Positions 11,033 to 23,000 of a stretch of 64,000 nt of DNA are shown here, in pieces. Made by a program: the position numbers and the translations under genes. How positions within the stretch are numbered: position 1 is the stretch's first letter; each line of letters opens with the position of its first letter. The notes beneath the pieces are model-generated. The model was not told the DNA's origin, did not search any database, and saw nothing but the letters and a program-made list of their open reading frames with translations. This stretch comes from Blepharisma stoltei (Eukaryota; Ciliophora; Heterotrichea; Heterotrichida; Blepharismidae), in contig CAJZBQ010000040.1 of NCBI GenBank assembly GCA_914767885.1, positions 62,001 through 126,000 of the forward strand. Reading direction: 5' to 3'.

Positions 11033-11434
11033 ATGGTCTCAGCCGCTCTAAAAGCTTTATTTCTACTCAGCTTTTTCTGCATCGCAGTAGCAGAAGAAGA
11101 AAACCGCATCCTTTCCCTGACTGACGCAACTATAGATAAAGCAATAAAAGATTACCCTATAATTCTTATCAAGTTTTACGCCCCATGGTGTGGTCATTGC
11201 CGTCATCTCGCTCCTATCTACAAAAAAGCAGGAGAAATCCTCTATGGAATGGATCCTTCCCTTGTAATGGCTGAAATTGATGCAACCGTAGAAAGAGAAT
11301 CCGCAGATGCCTGGAAAATCAAAGGGTACCCTACAATGATTCTTTTCAAGAACGGCGAAAAGGTGGACACTTATGAAGGCGCTCGCACTGAAGAAGCATT
11401 GACAAAATACATGATTAGTCATGCAGACAATTAA
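11033..11434 (+). CDS. Single-domain PDI-like thioredoxin, secretory
   Basis: 133 aa. Signal peptide (ALFLLSFFCIAVAEE), then one thioredoxin fold with the PDI active site APWCGHC (about residues 49-55) and the cis-proline segment GYPTMILF. It should catalyse disulfide exchange in the ER or secretory route. It ends ISHADN, without a KDEL-type signal. Much shorter than classical two-domain PDI. The next gene starts 54 nt downstream on the same strand. Confidence 0.9.
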   Translation: MVSAALKALFLLSFFCIAVAEEENRILSLTDATIDKAIKDYPIILIKFYAPWCGHCRHLAPIYKKAGEILYGMDPSLVMAEIDATVERESADAWKIKGYPTMILFKNGEKVDTYEGARTEEALTKYMISHADN

Positions 11435-11488
11435 TTATCGTAAAAAATTCTTATATATTCCTTTAATTCATAAACCTTCTGATACAAT

Positions 11489-12925
11489 ATGGTGCAAGAG
11501 TACATCTCCCACAGCTCATCTACTTCTTATGAAGTCGGCGAATACGTCGACTGCGAAGACGAAAAAGGCGTTTGGCTTAACGCTGAAATTCTTGAAATTT
11601 CTGGCGACAGACTTAAAGTTCATTTCACAAATTACAATAAAAAGTTCGACAGCTGGGTACCTATTTCTAATGAAAGCGTATTAAAACAGTGAAGGAGAGG
11701 CTCCCCTTTTCAGCTTCATAACCGCATTGATGTGAAGGACACATATAACAAGTGAATGGAAGCGACCATTGTTGACATGAATTCTACACAAATTAGAGTT
11801 CATTTTAAAGGCTACACAGAAAGGTGGGACGAGTGAATTAATAAAAATTCTGAGAGAATAAGCGAAATTGGTAGCAAAAGCACAGCTTTTGGGATTGGGA
11901 AGTTTGACCCGAGCAGGCCTAATAGGTTTTCTAATAAAGAAATACAGACAAGCATAATTAGTCAAGATTTTAAAGAAGGACGAGAAGGTGATTTTATGAG
12001 GATTTTAAGGGAAAGAGACTTTTTAATAGTCCCGGTAGAAGGGGATGGAAATTGTTTGTTTAGATCAGTGTCACATCAGCTGTATGGAACTACAGAGCAT
12101 CATGGCTTAGTAAGGCAAGCTGCACTTAATTATCTAAGCATTGAACGAGAATACTTCTCACAATTTATTGTAGGCGGGGATGCAGGATTTGACGAATACG
12201 TCTCCCACCAAAGCCAAAATGGCGCATGGGGCGACGACATAGAAATTGAAGCAATGTCCGAGCTATATGACAGGTCTATTGAAATTTATGCCTATGCGAA
12301 CCAGCCTATGAGGACTTTTCATGAAAGTTACGGAGAAGGCACCCCAATTAGGCTCGCATACCATGGGAGATCTCATTATAACTCTATTATCGGCAAAGAT
12401 GGACATGAGCCATTACTTACAAGCAGACCTGGAGAATTTGAAGAAATCAGAATTCAGCTTACCAAAAGAATCAGCCAAGGCTTAGAACCGAGGCACGAAA
12501 ATATAAGGAGGGCAAGAGAAGGCTTTGATAATTCAGCACAGACAGATTTAGAACAAGCCTTAAGCATTTCTCTTCATAACAGCCAAGGAAATAGCGTAGA
12601 TGTAGCTATAGAAAGGTCAATAAATGAGCAGACTGAAGAACAGATGATCAGGCAGGCTATTGAGGAGTCAAAAAGAGGGGACGATGACGCCCAATTGAGA
12701 ATGGCAATGGAATTAAGTATGCAGGGGGAAAGAAACACAGAAGAGGATTTAATAAGAATGGCTATGGAAGAAAGCAAAAGAGAAGCTTCCCAGAACTTTT
12801 TGAACCCAAGCATACAAATTGTAGTGGACTCAGGGTTTACAATGGAGCAAGCACTGGGGGCGTGAACTGTGGTAGGAGATGACCCAAATTTAATGATTGA
12901 ATATATATTAAATTCGCAATTTTAA
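11489..12925 (+). CDS. OTU deubiquitinase with N-terminal Tudor/chromo-like repeats, UIMs and UBA-like end
   Basis: 478 aa with UGA read as Trp at several sites (11690, 11750, 11834, 12863). Two Tudor-knot/chromo-barrel-like repeats come first (NYNKKFDSWVPIS; GYTERWDEWI). The OTU catalytic core follows: VEGDGNCLFRSVSHQLYG has the catalytic Asp and Cys, and YHGRSHYNSI the catalytic His. Then four ubiquitin-interacting motifs (for example EQMIRQAIEESKRG, DLIRMAMEESKRE) and a UBA-like C-terminus (GFTMEQALGAW...MIEYILNSQF). Closest in core to OTUD5-type enzymes. No intron or IES. Confidence 0.88.
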
Positions 12926-12954
12926 ATAAATTTAAGTATTATAAAATTAGTAAT

Positions 12955-14569
12955 ATGAAATCAAGAAGGGAAGGATCTATGCATAGCACAGATTTCCAAA
13001 TGGCAGTCCAAAGCGCACTGGGAAGACTTGGAGCGCTAGACACCCAGCAAACTGCTTTAGAGGAGATAAAATCTTTATTGGAACAAAATGCGACTTCAGA
13101 TGAAAAAATCACGATTTTTTTAAATTCGCTTAATGGGGTCAATGAGCATACTTTGACGCCAGTTCATAAAAAGGAGTTTGTAAAGCTTTATGGCTATATG
13201 GCTGAAGTATTAGAAGGGAATATGATACCTTTTATTCCAAGAGTGCTTAATACTTTACAAAAAAAGCTAAAAGAAGCAAATGTTAAAAATATAATTATTT
13301 TTTTTAAAAATAAATAAAAAAATATTTTTTTATAAAAACCAAGCAAACCCTCATCTTTTTGACGCAATAAGCTCTACATTTGGCATGATAATTCATAACA
13401 CTTTGCATACCCTCCCTGATCTCCCCAGCTCTTGCAATCAGCTAGCACTAATTCTCAAGCCGCTCTTCCAAAACCTCTCCACAAGTAACAAAAACGTCCA
13501 AATTTGTTCAGCCCATTGCCTAGTTAAAATAATCCAACATTCCCCTATAGAATGTTTAAAATTCATGCTAGAAAAACTTTCTGCGAAAATTCTTGAATAT
13601 TTAAATTCCCCGAACTGCCGAGCTACAGGTCAACTTATTGAAGCATCAATTTCTTTAATTCTTTCAATAGAACAAGATTTTGCTCCATATGCTGCGAGCT
13701 ATTTTCCAGCCCTTCTGCAAAGTGCTACAGATGAAGACTTTGCGACTCGAAAACAAGCTTTGGATGCCCTTTATACACTAGCCGCAGTGATACCGAACTC
13801 TGTTGTACCTTTTGCTTCAGAAGTTATGCAATTGCTGAATAAAGCGAGGACAGATAAAATTAAGCCAGTTAGAGATTCTGCTTTAGAAGCAATTTCTTTG
13901 TATAAAAATTTGGTAATTGAAAGCTCTCCAGGGAGAAATGATGGAAGACACTCAGAGCAGTCAAGACCGAAGTCAATGTTTAAAGGACAAATTAATCCAA
14001 ATTTTTTTAAAGCTGCAGGAAACTTAAACGATGGGCCAATAATTGAAATAGCTGCTAAAAAGCCATCAAAAACAGCCCCACCTGAAGATTCGCCTTCTTT
14101 CCAAGATGAAATTGCGAAAATCGATGATAATTTTCAAATACAGGAAGAGCCGAATTTTTTTACTTTTAAGGAGCCAAAACAAGAAGTGGTCGAAGAGGAG
14201 CCTGAAGAAAAAAGTGAAGAAAAGGAAGAGGAAGAAAAATTTGAAGAAAATTTAGTAAGCTCATATAAAAGAATATTACTCAATAATAGGAAATAATTTT
14301 CTAATTTTTATAGAAAAATACATTTTTATTAATAATTTAATATTAATATTTTGTTGAAAAAAATAGAAAAATTAAGCCGGTTAGAGAGCGAAAACCAGGA
14401 ATTAAAAACTCAATTTTTCGAGTTTAAAAAGACCACAAAATCAGAAATTTCGCAATTAAATGACAGATTAGGAGCATTAGAAGAAATGATCACGACAGTT
14501 TCGAGGCTTTTTGACGCGAAATTAAAACAAATTACATCAAACCCTAAGATTGCAGCATTATTGTCGTAA
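12955..14569 (+). CDS. TORTIFOLIA1/SPIRAL2-like HEAT-repeat microtubule protein
   Basis: About 500 aa after removal of two IESs. The N-terminal ~300 residues are helical HEAT/TOG-type repeats (FIPRVLNTLQKKLKEAN, NPHLFDAISSTFG, ATRKQALDALYTLAAVIP, KPVRDSALEAISLYK) like those of plant TORTIFOLIA1/SPIRAL2. An acidic linker follows, then a short C-terminal coiled coil (LESENQELKTQFFEFKKT...). Likely binds tubulin or microtubule ends. Ends TAA at 14567. Distinct from the Crescerin-type TOG gene at 28793. Confidence 0.75.
13284..13332. other. IES (49 bp)
   Basis: Flanking repeat TAAAAA (13284-13289 and 13333-13338). Removal joins KEANVKNQANPHLFD in frame. It is almost pure A/T and carries in-frame stops. 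Confidence 0.85.
14284..14346. other. IES (~63 bp)
   Basis: AT-only segment between the acidic linker and the C-terminal coiled coil. Several TA pairs fit; 14284/14347 joins LNILLKKIEKLS. The exact ends are ambiguous by a few bases. Confidence 0.7.
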
Positions 14570-14615
14570 GTTGAAACTTCCACTATTTAATTATGAATAA
14601 TCTTAATTACAGCTA

Positions 14616-15347
14616 TTATTGCACAATACATTTAAAACAAGGAGTTCTCACATGTCTTTCGTCATGATATTCGTTAGTTTTTATATCATCGTCAATAAAA
14701 CTCTTTAATGATGATATATGACTATACTTTTCAGTATAAATGCCTTCTCTATGGTTTTCATTAACTTGGTCAATTACATCCTGGATTTTTTCACCTTCAT
14801 TACTAGTCAAAGTCCCTGAAGGAGTTCTTAAATTGACAAGCTGTTGAAAAGGGTCTGGCCTAGCATAGTGAATCTGATTCGGCTGCGATCTCGGAGTTAA
14901 TTTTCTAAATTCTACTGATTTCGAGTATATAAACCCATGAGAACTCGCTAGTTTTGTCGATATTTCTTGTTCAGTCTCATTCGGCTGCTTAATCTCCATA
15001 TCATCTTTCGCTTTTTTCCCTTCTGTTGCCTTTTTTTTTGCGCCCTTATCGTTCTCACTATTGCATTCAAATTCGTGGATTTCTACATTATGCTGGTTGG
15101 TGTGCTCCGTATTATTTTCTTTTTTCCCATCAAAAGCACAAGTTGTGGCAGGGCTTTCAGGCTTCGCGACTTCATTAGATAATTGAAATGAGGACTTGGA
15201 TATTTCAATAATTTGGCGATTAACAATTGAGTCATTACTAAAGGTTTCATTTTTATCGTTGGATGGGTTTTCTAGTATTTCATTTTGGGACTGGTCTGGT
15301 GAAATTTTATTATCGACTTGATTTTGTTGATCATTTTGCTCCTCCAT
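14616..15347 (-). CDS. Hypothetical protein, Asn/Glu/Lys-rich
   Basis: 243 aa, uninterrupted, ATG to TAA. Hydrophilic low-complexity protein rich in N, E, K and S, with no domain, membrane segment or signal peptide that I recognise. Ends HVRTPCFKCIVQ. It is convergent with the HEAT gene (47 bp apart) and divergent from the gene at 15574. Probably a lineage-specific, disordered protein. Confidence 0.6.
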   Translation of the reverse strand: MEEQNDQQNQVDNKISPDQSQNEILENPSNDKNETFSNDSIVNRQIIEISKSSFQLSNEVAKPESPATTCAFDGKKENNTEHTNQHNVEIHEFECNSENDKGAKKKATEGKKAKDDMEIKQPNETEQEISTKLASSHGFIYSKSVEFRKLTPRSQPNQIHYARPDPFQQLVNLRTPSGTLTSNEGEKIQDVIDQVNENHREGIYTEKYSHISSLKSFIDDDIKTNEYHDERHVRTPCFKCIVQ

Positions 15348-15573
15348 TTTATATATAAATGCTCATAATGAATATAAATAGCTTTATAATTAACGGTAAA
15401 TGGTCAGACTTAGGGTAAATTGGGTAAGTTAGTCTGTCTCAGATAAAAAAATTTCGGAATATAGAGTTCTCTTTATAGAAATAGATGGAAATTATATTGG
15501 GTTATGCCAGCAATATAGATATTATTCAGACTATTAGTCTTTTTAACTTATATGCCATTATGATTGTAATTAA

Positions 15574-16369
15574 ATGGAAGCAATCAAGCTTCTTCGCAAA
15601 CAAATATACAGAGTTTCTCCTACCAATGATCAAAGTGAGAGCAATAGAAACTTTAAAAATTTTCAAATATCGCCAAAAAATAATCATCTTGCGACCGTTG
15701 ACTATTCTTTAACATTTGATTTTAAATCAGAGCAAGACTTAAGCCCACCCGTAAGGCTGCATGCTTATACACAAGTTTCATTGAAGCCGCCAAGAAATGT
15801 ATTTAGGAATCGATTTAGCTCAAAACAAATATGCTTCTCTATACTGACTATCAATAATCTGCATCTCTATAGAAAAATATCTTAAATAATAGTTAAATTT
15901 TATAATAAAAAGAGATAATACTGACTTAAAAGAGGGTCTCAACAAATCAATTTCAGCAATTTCATATAGAGACAAAAGCTTTTGCAGATCATATTCTCCT
16001 ACAGCCCAACAGCATAAAATGGTCTTTAGCTTTAGAAAGCCTGAATTTATAGCTCAAATTAATGAAAGCTACAGAGGAATAAAAACTCCAAAAAATGACT
16101 ATTTCAAAGACAACTCAGATTTTCTGCTAGAAGGCAAAAGAGATAATTTTTTGTATAAATCAAGGCCAAACTCAAGGGTTGCTAATATAAATAAAGTAAT
16201 AAGGAATACATTGAAAAAAATTGAAAAAATTGAGGAGAAAAACAAAATGAAAATTGAAGAAGATGTAGAGGAATTCAAGCCTTGCCTGCCGATTGTACAT
16301 GTAAAAAATAGGCATTTTACGATAAGATTCAATAAAAATAGCAATTTAAGGATTGATACTAATGTGTAA
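15574..16369 (+). CDS. Hypothetical basic protein (one IES)
   Basis: 238 aa after removing a 79 bp IES at 15840-15918, which links frame 1 (MEAIKLLRKQIYR...NRFSSKQICFS) to frame 2 (TDLKEGLNKSISA...FNKNSNLRIDTNV). Rich in K, N, S and R, with a short charged helix (IRNTLKKIEKIEEKNKMKIEED). No family recognised. The internal in-frame ATG at 16019 is not the start, because coding sequence continues upstream of it. Confidence 0.6.
15840..15918. other. IES (79 bp)
   Basis: The TA at 15840 and the TA at 15919 are both followed within a few bases by CTGACT. Removal joins KQICFSTDLKEG in frame; the insert adds in-frame stops. Confidence 0.75.
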
Positions 16370-16474
16370 TTTCAATGAAATTGCCAATTTATAGAATAAC
16401 TGAATCCACAAACCTAATACCTTTGCATAATAGGTAAAATAAACATTTTTGATAATTTTTAAAATGAATCTAAT

Positions 16475-17092
16475 CTAATTTATATAACTTTTATCATTAA
16501 TCTGAAGTTTCCCATCAAGATCTAAAAATGCCCTAATTTCTTTCAGCTTTCTCACAGCTTTACTTTGATCCCTTGTCTCTAAAATCTTCAGCGGTTTTTC
16601 ATATCCAAAATAAATAATAATCCTATAATAAGTCGTATCCGAATAATCCATCACAAATCCATCTTTTTGCAGCCCAACGTCCGCAATTTCTGTAATTTTG
16701 CATGAAAATTGCTTTCACCTGAAAAATATCAAATAATATTTATTATAGTCAAACCTTTTTTCGTCCTTATTAAAAACAGCAACCTCAATTTTTGCCAAAA
16801 TAAAAGCCATGCCAGACAATACATAAAAAACAATAATTACTGTATATTGCAGCCAATGACTCCCTGTGTATCCTTCAAACATTTCTATATTAAAATGCAA
16901 ATTCAACAGTAAAAAAGTAGACGTCAAACAGAAAATAAAGCTTAAAATCCAGACTGAAAAAGGATATCGGCGCAGTTTAAAAACTCTTTTTTGCTTGATT
17001 AGTTTGAGCTCGATTTCTTCAAGCTGCTTTCTGTAGCTTGGGCCTTTGGGTTTTCTGTATTTGTTTAGTATCCGTAATTTCTCTTCCAGCAT
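16475..17092 (-). CDS. Two-TM membrane protein, unknown
   Basis: 205 aa with UGA=Trp at 16715. A basic N-terminus (LNKYRKPKGPSYRKQ) is followed by two membrane segments (SVWILSFIFCLTSTFLLLNL; YTVIIVFYVLSGMAFILAKI). A cytosolic C-terminal half (ADVGLQKDGFVMDY...YRIIIYFGYEKPLKIL...LKEIRAFLDLDG) has a beta-rich, PH-like look. I do not recognise the family. Ends TAG at 16475-16477. Confidence 0.65.
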
Positions 17093-17148
17093 ATTTAAAA
17101 TATTATTTTCTGGAATTAGCCAAAATTATCTAAATTAATCTATTAAAA

Positions 17149-18668
17149 TTAAGCTTGAATAACTTCTTCATGGACTTGAGGAGAAACTTCAGAAATCGCT
17201 TCATGCGTGTCTTTGTCAAATCCTTTTACGTCTTTATCTTCTCTTTCAGGAGAGTTCAAAAAAGGAAACTGGCAGCTGAAAATTGCTGGGAAGTCTACTC
17301 TTAGTTTTCTCTTATTTTCTTGCCCTTGGCTGTCTTGGCCTTTCTTTGGGTATCCATTTGATCTTTGGTTGTAGCTTCTGTTATTTCCTCTATTATCGTC
17401 ATTTTTCATGTAGTTGTCTCCGTTATTTTTATCAAAAAATTTCCCCCCATTTCTATTGTTTTGGAAGTTTTTGAAATATTTGCTGCTTATAGGCTCATGG
17501 ATGTAGTTACGGTTACGGCTGAAGCTTCTTTGGGCTGACTGAGATCTTGCTTGTCTTCTGTCACCATTATCAGAGTTTCAGTCATTAGAACGATTTGAAG
17601 TCCAATTGTCACTGGAGTTTTTAAAATTGTTGTCTCTTGGCTCTGATTTTCTGAAATTGTTAGAGCCAAAGTTTCTGTCGTCTCTCGGAGCAGAGATATG
17701 CATTAAAATGGCGACATGCGCCAATCTGCCCCCTTGGTGCAGAAGTCCAGACCTTATGGCTACGGCGAACTGGGACAGACTCCGAGCTGAGAATCAAGTA
17801 CAGGCTCAAGAGATGGCTGCTTTCATGTAGTTGGAAATGGAGGTGCTGAACAACGTCCCTTTTGATCGAAGACCCATGGGCATTCCTCTACCGAAAAGCT
17901 GGGGTTTTCGGCCCACAGGGGAGTTGTCTTTTTTAGTAGCCGTCAAAGGATGGCACTTCGGCACCTGAGAGACTCCAAGGATCCTTGGAACCATGCTACT
18001 CCAATCGCCCGTAGCAGGGCCGCAGAAATCCTTAAGCCGTCTACTCAAACGAAGCCACAAGGAAAGGAGGAGACAGAAGATATCGGAAGGGCGCTCATAA
18101 GAGGAATAGACCTCTGGGCTGGAGTCGAAAATCGGTTGAACCTGCCGTACGGGAGGTCTTTGGTGGCTGCGTCACCAATATGGCTAACGCCTGACTTTAA
18201 TCATCTTAATAATAATAATCTCGGAGCAGATCTTCCTCTTTGAAAAGACTGGTTATCTCTAGGCTCTGAAGCTCTGGAATAGTTACCCTGATTTCTGTCA
18301 CGATTAAAAGTTGATGATTTCTCATTAGCAGGCTGATCTCTCTGGTTGTCGTAGCCGTCAACTTTTCTGCGCTTATAAGGGGCATCTTCAAAGTTTTGGC
18401 GTTGGTTATAGTTAGAATCTCCTCTATTTTTCCAATGATTATTTACTCCCCTCGCATTAAAATAATTATTTCAATAAAAAAAATAATTGGGGTAAATAAA
18501 AAAAAATTTTTGGAAAAAAATAATTTTTATTATGGGGAGAATTAGATCTCTGGATGGTGACTCATGAATCATATGAGAAGAATTGTCCATTCCATAGCGT
18601 TGAGGGAATCTTCTTGATGATCCATAAGCTTGTCTGCTGTGGCTATTGTAATTGCGGTGACTGTCCAT
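17149..18668 (-). CDS. Arg/Asn/Gly-rich low-complexity protein (one IES, one retroposon-like insert)
   Basis: 294 aa after removing a 99 bp IES and the 536 bp insert S2; both joins keep the frame. UGA at 17578 is Trp. Sequence is dominated by R, N, S, G, D and Q in short RGG/SR-like runs (FNRDRNQGNYSRASEPR, RNYIHEPISSKYF), with a more ordered C-terminus (RKLRVDFPAIFSCQFPFLNSPERE...). Such composition fits an RNA-granule or splicing-associated protein, but no domain proves it. Confidence 0.7.
17695..18230 (+). mobile_element. Retroposon-like insertion S2 (family B)
   Basis: Flanked by a 12 bp duplication TCTCGGAGCAGA (17683-17694 and 18219-18230). It starts GATATGCATTAAAATGGCG and ends with an (AAT)n-type tail, TTAATAATAATAA. 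The body is GC-rich. The same ~500 bp sequence lies reversed at 21607-22141. Removing it with one duplication copy restores the minus-strand reading frame (GRSAPR-DDRNFG). The duplication contains no TA. Confidence 0.85.
18444..18542. other. IES (99 bp) with CTCCCC/GGGGAG ends
   Basis: Bounded by TA (18444 and 18543) with CTCCCC/GGGGAG inverted termini like the MITE families. Removal joins SPSRDLNNHWKNRGD; its length is a multiple of three. Confidence 0.8.
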
Positions 18669-19192
18669 TAAAGTTTATAATTGATTGTGAGGGGGTCTCA
18701 AAAAATCTTGTAAATTTATTCGAATTTCAAAAATAGCTGATTGGGGAATCAGTATTAATAATGCCTCATATATAAATATAAGATAAGATCACCTTTTTTG
18801 AAGGATTTTATTGATTTTGAGCAGAAAGTCTGATGATAATGTGCACATATTTATTTATAAATTTATTAAAACTTAAAAAAGTCTTAGCTTGGCTTAGCTA
18901 ATTATTCGATAATTTATAATTCACTCTAACTCAGAATAATTATGTCTAAACTCTTATAAAATTTATTAAAATCCTTAATTCACATAAAACAATTATTTTA
19001 TTTCAAAGCCAAACTCTATAATAAAATTCATCCTTATTATAATGCTTTTTTTAACTTTACCCTATGAATTCCCACGTCCATTTTAATACACCTTTTTCTA
19101 TTAATTCAAGTGCCTACATATTCTTATTCAACTTTGATAATCTCCATAACTATATTTTCCTATATAAACTAAAAAGCCATAATTATTCAAAT
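18669..19192. promoter_or_regulatory. Divergent upstream region of the RGN-rich and RING genes
   Basis: 524 bp, AT-rich, between divergent start codons. An ORF reading from 19064 in the RING frame is present, but its first 43 codons look non-coding. No element recognised. Confidence 0.4.
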
Positions 19193-19766
<574 letters not shown>

Positions 19767-20025
19767 TGATATATTGAATAATAAAAATATTGTTACTTAA
19801 TATCGATTTTCTATAATATATGATAATTCCAGGCAATCAGTTGCCACGTCTTCCCCCCACCCTCCCAAGCCAGATCGCTTACTCAGGTTTAGTTGTTTGT
19901 CCTCTTTAAATTTGCCTTTTTTGAAAGCTAGCGGGGGAATACTATGCTGCAAATCAATATATAAGTAAAATATTCTTTATTTTTTGTCTTCATAGAAATT
20001 TTAAGTGTATTTGTGCGCATTCAAT

Positions 20026-23000
20026 TTAAACGTGAATAGGAATTTTTGCTTTTTTCTTTAATTCGTTCACTGGTGTATCTTTTTTTGATTCGAAATTTCT
20101 TTCAATTCTACTTTCTGATGATCTTTCTAATCGTTTTCGACTTATTTTTTCTTTATGGAATTGAAATTCTTTACTCAATTTAGAAATAAAATGGTGAAGT
20201 TAACAGAAATTAGTCTCCGAGGCGCACTCCCTATGGAGCAGGTAAGAACTATCTGAAAACAGGCCCTTTGTCTCTTTTGAAGTAAGCCTTCAGGTTTGGA
20301 AAAGCCTTGGTAGAAGAGGGAAGTTTTGTTTTTCCCCGAAGGTTTTCCTGTGCCCGCCAAATAGGCTAGAAAGGTTTTGCCTACCACATGGTCATCCCTC
20401 GTTGAGACTATAAGGGCACTCTACACGCAGTGGCACTGCCTTAGGGAACTAATTCTTTGGACAAGTGGTTCAGATCGGAAATCCAAAATGGCCTTTCCCG
20501 CTTTTATCTAGTGGGGCGAGGGAGGATGCTAATTTGGAGCCAAGATGAGGCAAATGCTAGTGGGCTTGTCGCTTATGATCAGTTGAATCGTTTAAGTAAG
20601 TTACTCACTTTGCATATGAGCAAAATATATACATAAAAATGGCGTGGCGAATCAACACAACCTCCTAAAATATGTAGATGAAGAAACTCAGGAACCTTGT
20701 GGAAGGGAGTTCTGGCGTTCGGTAAATGTATCCGGCCAGGTTTTACTTGGTTTTGTGGAGCGAAATGTCCGGGTGGCGGACCGCAGGCTCACATCTAGGC
20801 CAATGTTTACCTAGAGTTCTGAGTTAAAAAGGGGTGCCCAAGCAATACCAGTGATGCTCCTCTGGTCGATCGGGAACGTTTCCTAGCACGATACTAGGCA
20901 TTGCATCCTGGACTACGAATTTTCATCTTGGCCGAAAGGTGGCCAGAAAATATGTTTTTTGAATTTTCTAGAAGCCAAATTCCTTGCACGATGACCCAAA
21001 CCAGGGAGCATGTGCAAGCCCGATATCTGGTAGGAGCAAGACTTTAAAGGCCGTGAGACGATTGCCGCCGAAACAGACGAATGGAGCGTTACAGAAGGGA
21101 ATAAGGATCTTCATATCCCGACAGGAAGCTTTTCTATAATCTAAATTAGTTTAAGTATCTGAGCAAAATATTTTTGCTCACTCATGGAGATGGTAAATTT
21201 AAACAACATCCAGATTTAATAAATATGAAAATAATTAAATTTATAAAATGTATATTTAGAATGCAACTTTCAAAATATATTTTTATAATAACGATGACCC
21301 CCCCCTCAATCTTCATGTCTACTGCAACAAAAATTTTTCGAAAAAATTTTCATGCCTACTGCAACGCAACATTTTCATGCCTACTGCAACACAAAATTTT
21401 TTATAAAAAGAATTAATGCATTTTTTCTCTAGGTGAGTTTCTCAAAAACCCTATAAAACAGCGCTGCTGTAGGCGTGCCAATGACCTTCTCATCGAGATT
21501 TGGACGGCTATTGTCATTGCTCGCCATTCTATTAAACTTATCTAGCTAAAAAGTACAGAAAAATTTAAGATTCGCATCTAAAATTTGCTGCAAGAGGATT
21601 AGGATTATTACAGACAGGCGCTAGCCATATTGGTATCACAGTCACCAAAGACCTCCCGTGCAGAAGGTTCTACCGCTTTTCGATTCCAGCCCAGAGGGTC
21701 TATTCCTCTTACGAGTGCCCTTCCGATACCTTCTGTCTCCTCCTTGCCTTGCGGCTTCAGTCTTGAGTGAGCGGCTTATGGATTTCTGCGTCCCTGCTAC
21801 GGGCAATTGGAGTAGCTTGATTCCAAGGATCCTTAGAGTCTATCGGGTGTCAAAGTAACTTCCTTCTACAGCTACACGAAAAAGACTGTTCCCCTGTGGC
21901 CTGGGCAAAAACCCCAGTTTCTCGGTAGACGAATGCCCATGGGTCCTCGGATCAAAAGGAAGTTGTTGAGCTAATCTATTTCCAACCACAGAAAAGCAGC
22001 CAAAACCTGCCCGGATATACACTTCTTGAGTCTGCGTCTGATTCTCGGCTCGGGGTCCGTCCCAGTTCGCATTAGCCATAAGGTCTGGAATGCTGTGCCA
22101 AGAGGGCAGGCTGACACGTGTCGCCATTTTAATATATATAATTTGTTGCAAGAGACATGAAAATTATTATTTTTTTTTTATATAAAATTTTTTATATTAA
22201 AAAATGCATTTTTGTTGCAATAGGCATGAAGATTGAGGGGGGTCATCGTTAAATTAAAAAAAATTTTGCTCATTTAAAGCTTATTATACAAAGTAGGCTC
22301 ACGAGGAATGGGGTTAGTTTCTTTATTAGTGGTAGTTTTCGCTTGTAGTTTTTCTATTGTTGCACCTGCTTCTTCAGAAATATCAGAAAGTAAATTCGTA
22401 GAGAGGCCATTATGTAGAGGCTTATTTGATTTTTGTTCATTTAGGAATGAAAATTTAAATAAATCTAACTTCCTTAAATAATATTTTAAATATAAATTCA
22501 TTAAATATTTTTAAAAAAATAAAAAAAAAATTATTTTTTTCCTAAAAAGGTAAGTTTGAATTGGTATTTTTTCTGATCAGTTTTTCAGGTGAAACCGGCT
22601 TAAATTGGGACACACTTGATCGGTGTTTAATAAATTTATCCAAAGCATCCGCATCTGAGTTTTTGATTTTATGCACAAAAGATAGGCCATCGCCTAGCTT
22701 TATCGGTGGGAGTTTACGCGGAGATCGTTGCAAATTTTCTCGGGAGTTGCAGATATACGATTTTTTTTCAATAACAGGATTTTTCACAATTGAGGGATCA
22801 TAAGATTTATAGTGTTTCTCCGAGGGGTTACTAGTCAGCTCTACAAATGGTTTAGCTGAAGTTCCGGACGGATCTAAAATCTTGAAGACTTCGTTTCACT
22901 TGTTTGTAAAAAAAGGTGAAGTTACCAGCCCACTTGGCGTGGATCGAAATCCTTTATTTGCATCAAATTTAAGCTATTTAGTGAAAAAATAATAAAAAAT

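Larger units (their letters stand above)
20171..22280. mobile_element. Composite nested IES (2110 bp)
   Basis: Bounded by TTA (20171-20173 and 22281-22283). The two outer edges look like worn family A MITE termini (TGAGCAAAAT next to A/T runs). Inside, from left to right: S3 (20178-20600), S4 (20629-21155), then a family D MITE (21289-22251) that itself contains S5 (21607-22141). Excision joins PTLYNKEFQFHKEK in frame on the minus strand. Confidence 0.7.

Noticed and set aside
17606-18391. Several ORFs of 60-97 codons on both strands
   Set aside because: They lie in the retroposon-like insert S2 or are shadows of the minus-strand gene; no conserved composition.
20930-21150. Duplicated fragment of the AGPS gene in the germline-limited segment
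   Set aside because: The shared sequence is the repeat itself (S4/S8), not AGPS coding sequence.
21658-22151. ORFs on both strands in the 21.6-22.2 kb region
   Set aside because: They fall within S5, a reversed copy of S2, and are not preserved between the two copies.
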